Assembly (NCBI GenBank): GCA_030637245.1
Contig: DAOVVI010000165.1
Coordinates: 1-5,454, forward strand
Reading direction: 5' to 3'
Source: Cyclobacteriaceae bacterium
GTDB taxonomy: Bacteria > Bacteroidota > Bacteroidia > Cytophagales > Cyclobacteriaceae
Length of the DNA: 5,454 nt
Shown: positions 1-5,430 of the stretch, one piece after another
How positions within the stretch are numbered: position 1 is the stretch's first letter
How the letters are laid out: every line of letters begins with the position of its first letter
Translations under genes and position numbers: made by a program
Notes under the pieces: model-generated
Told to the model about the DNA's origin: nothing
The model's input: the letters and a program-made list of their open reading frames with translations, nothing else
The model's database searches: none

Positions 1-212
1 CAAAGCGCTTAACAAGATTCATTCAATTTGCAACTACAATTTTCAGATTTATGAGGCAGAATAATCTGGTAGGTCTTTTAGTGATAAATGTTAATCAGTA
101 ATTAAAAAATAATGAGCTAAAAATTTTTTAAAAATTAGCGAATCATTTGCATGTTTAAAACGTTGTAGTTATGTAAATTGTAAAATCACAACTGTAATTT
201 AAAAATATAACG
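1..212. other. Intergenic / left-edge region with no assignable gene
   Basis: This AT-rich stretch precedes the phasin-like gene. Three short frames touch the left edge and none is long enough to identify. A plus-strand frame from base 2 ends at TAA 62-64 (20 codons, ending IYEAE). A second plus-strand frame from base 3 ends at TAA 99-101 (32 codons). A minus-strand ATG at 22-20 reads MNLVKRF off the edge. Any one could be the tail or head of a neighbour. Bases about 100-212 are very AT-rich, have no convincing open frame, and presumably hold the leader and promoter of the gene at 213. TTTG at 146-149 and TAAATTG at 174-180 loosely resemble Bacteroidota promoter boxes, but the 24-nt spacing is too long for me to call a promoter. 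Confidence 0.5.
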
Positions 213-698
213 ATGGAAGATCTATTTAAAAATTTTTTGTACACAGGAGTTGGATTAGTTGCTATGACTGCCGAAAAAATCCAAAAATCTGTAGGTAAAT
301 TAGTAAGTGAAGGAAAGCTTTCTCTTGAAGAAGGAAAAAAGGTAGTTGATAAATTGGTAAATGAAGGTAAACTTTCGACCGATGAAGGCAAAAAAGTGGT
401 CGATGATTTAGTAAAAAAAGGTAAGCTTTCTGCTGAAGAGGGCAAAAAGATGGTTGATGACTTTATCAAAAATGCCAAGACAAAGAAGGATGAATTAGAA
501 TCTCAACTTAAAAGTGTTGTGGAAAGATTAGTAAGCAGTTTTGATTTTGCTACCACCAATGAAGTAAATGCGCTTAAAAAAAGAGTTGCAACTCTTGAAG
601 CAAAACTAAAAGTTTCTGGAAAGCCCGTTACGAAAGCCCCGGTTAAAACCTCAAAAAAGCCGGCAGCCTCAAAACAAAAAGCAGTTGAAACAGTCTAG
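213..698 (+). CDS. Phasin-like (PHA granule-associated family) coiled-coil protein with 18-residue repeats
   Basis: This 161-residue, Lys/Glu-rich, mostly helical protein resembles the small proteins annotated in Bacteroidota as phasin family or poly(hydroxyalkanoate) granule-associated. Phasins coat PHA granules and shape their surface; membrane or chaperone-like roles are also known. Visible parts, in order: a short amphipathic or hydrophobic N-terminal helix (residues 4-19, LFKNFLYTGVGLVAM); three tandem 18-residue units (28-81) built on the core EGKLSxEEGKKVVDxLV; a charged linker; a heptad-like helix (115-133, NEVNALKKRVATLEAKL); and a basic Lys/Pro/Ala/Thr tail (134-161) recalling the histone-like tail of Pseudomonas PhaF, though much shorter. 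There is no signal peptide and no convincing membrane span. The first ATG has no clear Shine-Dalgarno sequence, and the AT-rich upstream region fits Bacteroidota. An intrinsic terminator follows, so it is probably transcribed alone although the UbiB-like gene lies 144 bp downstream on the same strand. No PHA synthase is nearby, so the granule role is unproven. The alternative is a membrane or UbiB accessory coiled coil. Confidence 0.85.
   Translation: MEDLFKNFLYTGVGLVAMTAEKIQKSVGKLVSEGKLSLEEGKKVVDKLVNEGKLSTDEGKKVVDDLVKKGKLSAEEGKKMVDDFIKNAKTKKDELESQLKSVVERLVSSFDFATTNEVNALKKRVATLEAKLKVSGKPVTKAPVKTSKKPAASKQKAVETV
294..455 (+). repeat. Three tandem 54-bp units encoding 18-residue repeats
   Basis: Inside the phasin-like gene, residues 28-45, 46-63 and 64-81 align without gaps. 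Each carries the pattern (D/G)xLVxxGKLSxxEGKKxV, and a fourth decaying start (DDFIKNAK) follows. Residues GKLS and EGKK are identical in all three. The codons differ between copies (for example aagctt, aaactt and aagctt for KL), so the repeat is conserved at protein level rather than being a recent DNA duplication. Eighteen residues is about five helical turns, consistent with a repeating helical or helix-turn-helix surface. Confidence 0.9.
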
Positions 699-719
699 GC
701 TTTGATATAAAACTTTTTT

Positions 720-758
720 AAATGCCGAATTCAACCAAGGATTTGGCATTTATTTTTT
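720..758 (+). terminator. Rho-independent terminator of the phasin-like gene
   Basis: The arms AAATGCCGAAT (720-730) and ATTTGGCATTT (741-751) form an 11-bp stem with a single G-U wobble around a 10-nt loop. A run of six T residues (753-758) follows directly. It starts 22 bp after the stop codon of the phasin-like gene, the expected place for an intrinsic terminator, and implies that the UbiB-like gene mostly uses its own promoter. Confidence 0.85.
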
Positions 759-760
759 AA

Positions 761-789
761 TACCTAATTTGAATCTTTCAAATCAGGTA
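761..789. repeat. Inverted repeat (13-bp arms, 3-nt loop) upstream of the UbiB-like gene
   Basis: TACCTAATTTGAA (761-773) and TTCAAATCAGGTA (777-789) are reverse complements except at one position, separated by TCT. In plus-strand RNA the odd position is an A-C mismatch; in minus-strand RNA it is a G-U pair, so the hairpin is fully paired there. No T run follows on either strand, so it is not a standard terminator. It lies 53 bp before the UbiB-like start and could be an operator for a dimeric regulator, a leader hairpin, or a remnant element. Function unknown. Confidence 0.75.
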
Positions 790-842
790 ATAGTAAATCA
801 TTGGATAGTTTTTATAAATTGGCTTAAAATTTATTTCCAAAT

Positions 843-2540
843 ATGCTTTTTAATAACACAATAGAAAATATAGGCAGAATCAGAAAAATTGTAGAAGTAT
901 TAGCTAAATATGGATTTGAAGATATTGTAGTTAATACCGGATTAAGAAATATACTGACGCCTAAGAAAAAAGCAAAAGGACGAATATCCAAAGAAGAACA
1001 GCAATTCACTCATTCTCGATGGGAGCGTATTAGGCTCATTATGGAAGAACTTGGCCCGACATACATAAAGTTGGGTCAAATGCTCAGCAATCGGCCAGAC
1101 TTTGTTCCGGAACCACTCATTAAAGAATTAGAAAAACTACTTGACGATGTTCCACCGTTTAGCACTGAAAAAGCCAGGGAAATTATTGAAAAGGAGTTGA
1201 GTCAGCCAATAAGTGAGATTTTTATGTATTTTGATGAAAAACCAATAGGTTCTGCAAGTATTGGTCAGGTACATCGAGCCAGATTAACCGACGGAGATGA
1301 TGTGGTTGTAAAAGTTCAAAGGCCAAACGCAAAGCGACAGGTAACAGCAGATTTAGCTCTTATCAGGGAATTCGTGAAGTTAACAGAAAATTATTTCATA
1401 AAAGCAGGAATACTTAATCCGCTGGAGATCGTTGACACATTTTCTAAGAGTCTTCAGAGTGAACTGGATTATTCCATTGAAGCCAGAAACCTTGATCAAT
1501 TCAGATCATTGTATCGGGACGATGACACCCTCTACATTCCCAAACCATTTCGTGATTTAACAACCAAAAAAGTGCTGACATCTGAATTTATCAGCGGTTG
1601 TAAAGTTAACGATATTCCCACCTTGAAATCCTGGGGACTTAGGCCGCCGGATATTGCCAAAAAAGGATTGAACATTTATTTGAAACAAATATTTGAAGTT
1701 GGCATTTTTCATGCCGATCCACATCCGGGCAACATATTGATCAAGCCAAACGGGAAAATAGGTTTGATTGATTTTGGTATGGTAGGTAAACTTGTGCAAT
1801 CTCAGAAATATGCATTTGCCGGTGTATTTATTAGTCTGGCGAATAAAGACGCCAAAAGCATGGCAACGAATTTACGAAGACTGGCAATTGATCATGAAAT
1901 TAATGACATGCGGGCATTTGAATATGACCTCAATGATCTTATTCAGGATTATGTGGTATTGGCCAATGAGGATGTTGGTGTGAAGGATTTTACGGTAAGA
2001 TTACAAAAGCTTGCATATAAATATAAACTTCAAATACCTGGAGTTATATTTTTGATATTGAGGTCTTTATCGATTTTAGAAGGGACGGCCAAAACCTTGG
2101 ATCCAAAATTCGATATTTTAGAAAACATAAAACCATACGGTATAAAACTGATTGCGGAGCAATACAGTTTGAAAAATATATCCGGTGAATTGAGTCATAC
2201 GATTTCGCAGGCATTCTCGCTGCTTTATAATTTACCCCTGGAAATGAGGGATATTGTAAAGCAGATACGAAAAGGTAAGATTGTACTCAATACGAGACAA
2301 ATCGGATTTGAAAAATATCAACGGCAATTAGATTTTATGGCCAATCGTTTGGTGATGGCAATAATTATTGGCGCTTTGATCATAGCCTCAGCGCTAAGCT
2401 ATGGAAGCGCACTGGAAAAAGATGTAGCTGGATTATTTGGGGTGCCTTATTTTAGTATATTTTGTTTATTGGTTGCCGGTTTCCTGGGATTTGTCATATT
2501 TATCAATGACTATCGGAGTGGGCGAAACAGGCATCAATAG
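843..2540 (+). CDS. AarF/ABC1/UbiB (COQ8/ADCK) family atypical kinase-like protein
   Basis: This 565-residue member of the UbiB family is an atypical protein-kinase-like ATPase at the membrane. The family supports isoprenoid quinone biosynthesis or handling (ubiquinone in Proteobacteria and mitochondria, probably menaquinone-related here). Signature elements are in order: KxGQ motif K76-L-G-Q79 in GPTYIKLGQMLSNRPD; the VPPF segment (103-106); a nucleotide-binding loop PIGSASIGQVH (134-144) in place of the usual Ala-rich loop; the ATP-binding lysine in VVVKVQRP (K157); the ELDYxxEARN motif (207-216); the catalytic loop HADPHPGN (290-297, D292 and N297); and the DFG motif (310-312). Two hydrophobic helices close the protein (about 503-520 and 534-554), giving the C-terminal membrane anchor common in bacterial members. 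Length is typical and all core catalytic residues are present, so it should be functional. The ATG at 843 has no clear Shine-Dalgarno sequence, as is usual in Bacteroidota. The stop overlaps the convergent DUF445 gene by 7 bp. No ubi or men gene is visible alongside, so the exact substrate pathway is inferred. Confidence 0.95.
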   Translation: MLFNNTIENIGRIRKIVEVLAKYGFEDIVVNTGLRNILTPKKKAKGRISKEEQQFTHSRWERIRLIMEELGPTYIKLGQMLSNRPDFVPEPLIKELEKLLDDVPPFSTEKAREIIEKELSQPISEIFMYFDEKPIGSASIGQVHRARLTDGDDVVVKVQRPNAKRQVTADLALIREFVKLTENYFIKAGILNPLEIVDTFSKSLQSELDYSIEARNLDQFRSLYRDDDTLYIPKPFRDLTTKKVLTSEFISGCKVNDIPTLKSWGLRPPDIAKKGLNIYLKQIFEVGIFHADPHPGNILIKPNGKIGLIDFGMVGKLVQSQKYAFAGVFISLANKDAKSMATNLRRLAIDHEINDMRAFEYDLNDLIQDYVVLANEDVGVKDFTVRLQKLAYKYKLQIPGVIFLILRSLSILEGTAKTLDPKFDILENIKPYGIKLIAEQYSLKNISGELSHTISQAFSLLYNLPLEMRDIVKQIRKGKIVLNTRQIGFEKYQRQLDFMANRLVMAIIIGALIIASALSYGSALEKDVAGLFGVPYFSIFCLLVAGFLGFVIFINDYRSGRNRHQ

Positions 2541-3772
2541 AAAAAGATAAAATACTGAGCTAGTCCTGCCAATCCGCCAAGGACGGCACCAATAATAATT
2601 AATGTGGTCTCATCTTCCTGAAATACCGGTCTCAGAAAGGATTCAAATTCCACCGGAGTTAATTCTATCATTTTGTCCCGAAGAATATGCTCCAGGTCCA
2701 GTGCATTTTCGGCATACCCGAATACTTGTCGAATATTCATAGGTAATTCCTGCATAAACCGAAAACAGGCAATATTTCGAATATGGATGAACAATTTGCT
2801 CCCTGTAGAAATTTCCACCAATGATTTTAATAGGCCGGCAGTTTCGTTAATGGTATATTCAATCTGCTTGCTGACAATTTTTTCCAGTTTTTTAGATCCG
2901 GGACCACGAATGATATATTCAAAAATATTTTCAATTGTGATTATTTTTGATGCTACAATTTTTGAATATTCCGTTGCTACCTCTATTTGCCTTCGAATAA
3001 ACATACCTTGAATAACAAGTTTTCCAATCTTTATTGGATTTAAAGGTCTAAAAATGAGTCTTAGTGCTAGAAAATTGGTAAAATACCCAACCAGAATACC
3101 AAAGAGAGGAAGTATCCACCATAAGGGGAAAAAATACCAAACGAACATTTGAATGAGCCCAAATAGAAATCCGAAATAGAGTCCGGACTTTTTAATGAAC
3201 TTAAATTCTGCGCTTCCGCATGTTAAAAACATTTGATTGAGTAGGACTTTATTTTGAGTTAAGGAGCTCACTGCAAGGTATTTCAGGTCGAGCATATCGG
3301 AGAAATTTGTTTTTACATCTTTCATCATTTCCTCAACGATAACCGGTAAATTCTCGCCTACTTTTTTATATACATTTACCTTAATGCTTTGTGGCGCATT
3401 TTGCCAGATTTTTGGCAATTTGGCTTCCATAACTTCATCAATAATTTGTTTTGATAGATGGTCTATGGATGGAGCCATTTCCTCGGCGACCTTTTCAGGT
3501 TTAATCTTCGAAAATTGAGTTCCGATATCCAGCAATTTAGTGGTCCACAATTCGACGGCAGTCTCAGCCATCTTCCTGGCTTTGGAAGGAATAATGCCTT
3601 GCCACCCTAATGGTCGAATACCTATAAATTCAATTGGATAAAACGTCATGTTGATTGCCACAATATTCGTGATCCAACCAACCAATGCACTGACAATTGG
3701 AATACTCAGATAAGGAAGATATCCTATGATTTCACTAAAATTAATGTGCATTTCAAAAAAAATCTTTTCCAT
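2534..3772 (-). CDS. DUF445 family (YheB-like) integral membrane protein
   Basis: This 412-residue membrane protein of the DUF445 family has no established biochemical function. The family hallmark, a membrane helix running into G-x-x-TN-x-x-A followed by an F-x-P turn and a short loop to a helical region, occurs twice: GWITNIVAINMTFYP (residues 32-46) and GYFTNFLALRLIFRP (229-243). This suggests an internally duplicated architecture. Hydrophobic segments lie at about 19-42, 197-215, 217-237 and 390-411. The long charged regions 62-190 and 250-380 are probably helical soluble domains. The C-terminal sequence LRPVFQEDE followed by a glycine-rich membrane helix is also typical of the family. 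The first ATG (3772-3770) is chosen; an in-frame ATG at 3751-3749 (Met8) is a possible shorter start, since neither has a clear Shine-Dalgarno sequence. The gene is divergent from HMG-CoA reductase (107-bp gap) and convergent with the UbiB-like gene (7-bp overlap), so it is probably transcribed alone. Confidence 0.92.
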   Translation of the reverse strand: MEKIFFEMHINFSEIIGYLPYLSIPIVSALVGWITNIVAINMTFYPIEFIGIRPLGWQGIIPSKARKMAETAVELWTTKLLDIGTQFSKIKPEKVAEEMAPSIDHLSKQIIDEVMEAKLPKIWQNAPQSIKVNVYKKVGENLPVIVEEMMKDVKTNFSDMLDLKYLAVSSLTQNKVLLNQMFLTCGSAEFKFIKKSGLYFGFLFGLIQMFVWYFFPLWWILPLFGILVGYFTNFLALRLIFRPLNPIKIGKLVIQGMFIRRQIEVATEYSKIVASKIITIENIFEYIIRGPGSKKLEKIVSKQIEYTINETAGLLKSLVEISTGSKLFIHIRNIACFRFMQELPMNIRQVFGYAENALDLEHILRDKMIELTPVEFESFLRPVFQEDETTLIIIGAVLGGLAGLAQYFIFFY

Positions 3773-3803
3773 ATTCTGCCAATCTTACAAGATCGGCTTA
3801 ATA

Positions 3804-3831
3804 CAAAGCAATTAACTTTAAATTTTTCAAA
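3804..3831 (-). promoter_or_regulatory. Candidate Bacteroidota-type promoter for the DUF445 gene
   Basis: Read on the minus strand, TTTG (3831-3828) is followed after 16 nt by TTGCTTTG (3811-3804). This matches the Bacteroidota -33 TTTG / -7 TAnnTTTG pattern with one mismatch in the -7 box and a slightly short spacer. The -7 box ends 31 bp before the start codon at 3772, a sensible leader length. The call rests on pattern alone. Confidence 0.3.
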
Positions 3832-3846
3832 GTCTTTCAATTAATT

Positions 3847-3874
3847 AACTAAATTTAGTCTCATTCTAACTAAA
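3847..3874. promoter_or_regulatory. Palindrome ACTAAATTTAGT and phased AACTAAA repeats in the divergent promoter region
   Basis: Bases 3848-3859 (ACTAAATTTAGT) are a perfect 12-bp palindrome. AACTAAA occurs at 3847-3853 and again at 3868-3874, exactly 21 bp apart, which is two helical turns and places both on the same face of the DNA. The element lies just before the HMG-CoA reductase start (3880). The inner TAAATTTA (3850-3857) could also be a degenerate TAnnTTTG -7 box. An operator controlling the reductase, the divergent DUF445 gene or both is plausible. In such AT-rich DNA a chance palindrome is also possible. Confidence 0.35.
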
Positions 3875-3879
3875 ATCAT

Positions 3880-5430
3880 ATGACCATGTTAGTACCACAA
3901 TTGTTATTGCGTCAACTCTATACCAACGGCAGTCTCATAAATCTTGATAAAGGCATTCAATTCTCATTGAAAAACCGACTTTCCGATGCCAAAATATTAT
4001 CTGTTCAGGAAATAAGTATCGATGAACAAAAGGTTGATTTAAAGAAAGCAAAAATAGTTTTTGAAGATGATTCAGAAATTTTAATCGATGAAATCAATAG
4101 TAATCCGGTTGATTTCCCACTTAGAAAAATATTGCATATAAAATTAAATGAAATCAAGCTTGCTGAGGAAAAGCATAAAATTAAAATATCCTTTAAAGCA
4201 GATCCATTTGGAAAATTAACTTTAAAAGTAGAGGACGCTATTGCTGGAGATACTGCTCATATTGCCAGAATTCCAAGAGATAACGCGGATGACTACAATA
4301 ATGTAATAATAAAAGAACGACAAAAATTTATTGAAAAATACTCAGATAAGAAGTATGATCACCTGTTTAAATATTCTTTTGATCCTCACTGTACTGCAGG
4401 AAATATTGAAAATTTTACCGGAGTAGTTCAGGTTCCACTGGGATTTGCAGGGCCAATTATGATTAACGGAGAACACGCAAAAGGTGAGTTTATTGTTCCA
4501 ATGGCAACAGCTGAAGGTACACTGGTTGCTTCATATAATCGAGGCATAAAAGTCATTAATCTTTCCGGAGGAGCAAAGGTTACTGTCGTTGGAGACGCAA
4601 TGCAGCGGGCACCGGTATTTGTTTTTGAAGACGCCAGAGAATCCAGAGATTTCATGAAATGGGTGAAGAAAAATAATGATAAAATCAAGGAGGAGGCAGA
4701 AGCTACTTCTTCAGTGGCTAAACTTCAATATATCGATCCATACTTGTCTAATAAATTCACTTATCTAAGATTTAATTACAGCACCGGTGACGCCGCCGGG
4801 CAAAACATGGTTGGCCGGGCAACATTCGCAGCCTGCGGTTGGATTTTAGACAATTATAAAAAAGGAGCCGTGAAGAATTTCTACCTGGAGTCTAACCTGG
4901 CTACAGACAAAAAGGCTTCTCAGATCAATGTGATGCATAGTCGTGGTAAAAGAGTGACAGCGGAAGTTACAATAGAACACGACGTACTGGTGCAGCATAT
5001 GCGAGTGGAGCCGGAAAAAATACACTACCATGCTAATATTGCAAATGTTGGCGCATTTCTGAGTGGCGCTAACAATAATGGAGCTCACTCGCCAAATGCC
5101 ATTACTGCTATGTTTATTGCCACCGGTCAGGATGTGGCAAATGTCTCCGAATCTTCAGCGGGAATTCTTTATACAGAAATGACATCCGAGGGTAATTTAT
5201 ATATTTCATTGACCATTCCATCGCTCATTGTTGCTTCCTATGGAGGAGGAACCGGATTGCCTTCTCAAAAAGAATGTCTTGAAGTCATGAATTGTTATGG
5301 AAAAGGAAAGGTAAACAAGCTTGCCGAAATCATTGCATCTGTCGCATTAGCTGGAGAAATTTCGTTGGGGAGCGCCATTTCTTCTACGGATTGGGTTTCC
5401 AGTCATGAAACCTATGGAAGGAACAGGTAG
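3880..5430 (+). CDS. hmgA: Hydroxymethylglutaryl-CoA reductase, class I type, with a soluble N-terminal extension domain
   Basis: This 516-residue HMG-CoA reductase reduces HMG-CoA to mevalonate and CoA, usually with NADPH, in the committed step of the mevalonate pathway to isoprenoids. Landmarks in order: ENFTGVVQVPLGFAGP (177-192); the class I catalytic Glu in PMATAEGTLVAS (E212); the dinucleotide-binding motif GDAAGQNMV (303-311); the catalytic Lys in TDKKASQIN (K344); GAHSPNAI (401-408); the catalytic Asp in ATGQDVAN (D418); and the C-terminal catalytic His in SSHETYGRNR (H509). All four catalytic residues are present. TAEGTLVAS is the class I pattern (eukaryotes, archaea, some bacteria), not the class II pattern of Pseudomonas mevalonii. 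No membrane segment is seen, so it should be cytosolic, unlike the eukaryotic enzyme. Residues 1 to about 123 are an extra beta-rich-looking domain that is not part of the catalytic core. The phosphorylated Ser near the C-terminus of animal enzymes is absent (Asn at that position). ATG 3880 is used; ATG 3886 (Met3) is an alternative. The next gene may overlap its end. Confidence 0.95.
   Translation: MTMLVPQLLLRQLYTNGSLINLDKGIQFSLKNRLSDAKILSVQEISIDEQKVDLKKAKIVFEDDSEILIDEINSNPVDFPLRKILHIKLNEIKLAEEKHKIKISFKADPFGKLTLKVEDAIAGDTAHIARIPRDNADDYNNVIIKERQKFIEKYSDKKYDHLFKYSFDPHCTAGNIENFTGVVQVPLGFAGPIMINGEHAKGEFIVPMATAEGTLVASYNRGIKVINLSGGAKVTVVGDAMQRAPVFVFEDARESRDFMKWVKKNNDKIKEEAEATSSVAKLQYIDPYLSNKFTYLRFNYSTGDAAGQNMVGRATFAACGWILDNYKKGAVKNFYLESNLATDKKASQINVMHSRGKRVTAEVTIEHDVLVQHMRVEPEKIHYHANIANVGAFLSGANNNGAHSPNAITAMFIATGQDVANVSESSAGILYTEMTSEGNLYISLTIPSLIVASYGGGTGLPSQKECLEVMNCYGKGKVNKLAEIIASVALAGEISLGSAISSTDWVSSHETYGRNR

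Noticed and set aside
116..139. AT-rich inverted repeat GCTAA...TTAGC around A and T tracts
   Set aside because: Only the five outer base pairs are reliable, no T run follows, and such structures are common by chance in this base composition, so I do not call a terminator or operator.
163..198. TTGTAGTT ... AACTGTAA possible leader hairpin before the phasin-like gene
   Set aside because: The 8-bp stem needs two G-U wobbles and an 18-nt AT-rich loop; it is too weak to support.
155..478. Minus-strand open frame of 107 codons with a Ser/Phe/Pro-rich repeated peptide
   Set aside because: It is antisense to the 54-bp repeats of the phasin-like gene. Its repetition mirrors the sense repeats, and the plus-strand protein has clear family features.
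824..1009. Minus-strand open frame of 61 codons over the UbiB-like start
   Set aside because: It lies within and antisense to a well-supported coding region and has no recognisable features.
1557..1983. Open frames on both strands (1557-1799 minus, 1792-1983 plus) inside the UbiB-like gene
   Set aside because: They overlap the conserved kinase-fold core, which is intact in the main frame; they are shadow frames.
2673..3011. Plus-strand open frame of 112 codons opposite the DUF445 gene
   Set aside because: It is antisense to conserved DUF445 sequence, and its Cys/Arg/Ile-rich composition is typical of a shadow frame.
4428..5088. Two minus-strand open frames (4428-4688 and 4846-5088) inside HMG-CoA reductase
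   Set aside because: Both lie opposite the catalytic motifs of a complete enzyme and show no family signature.
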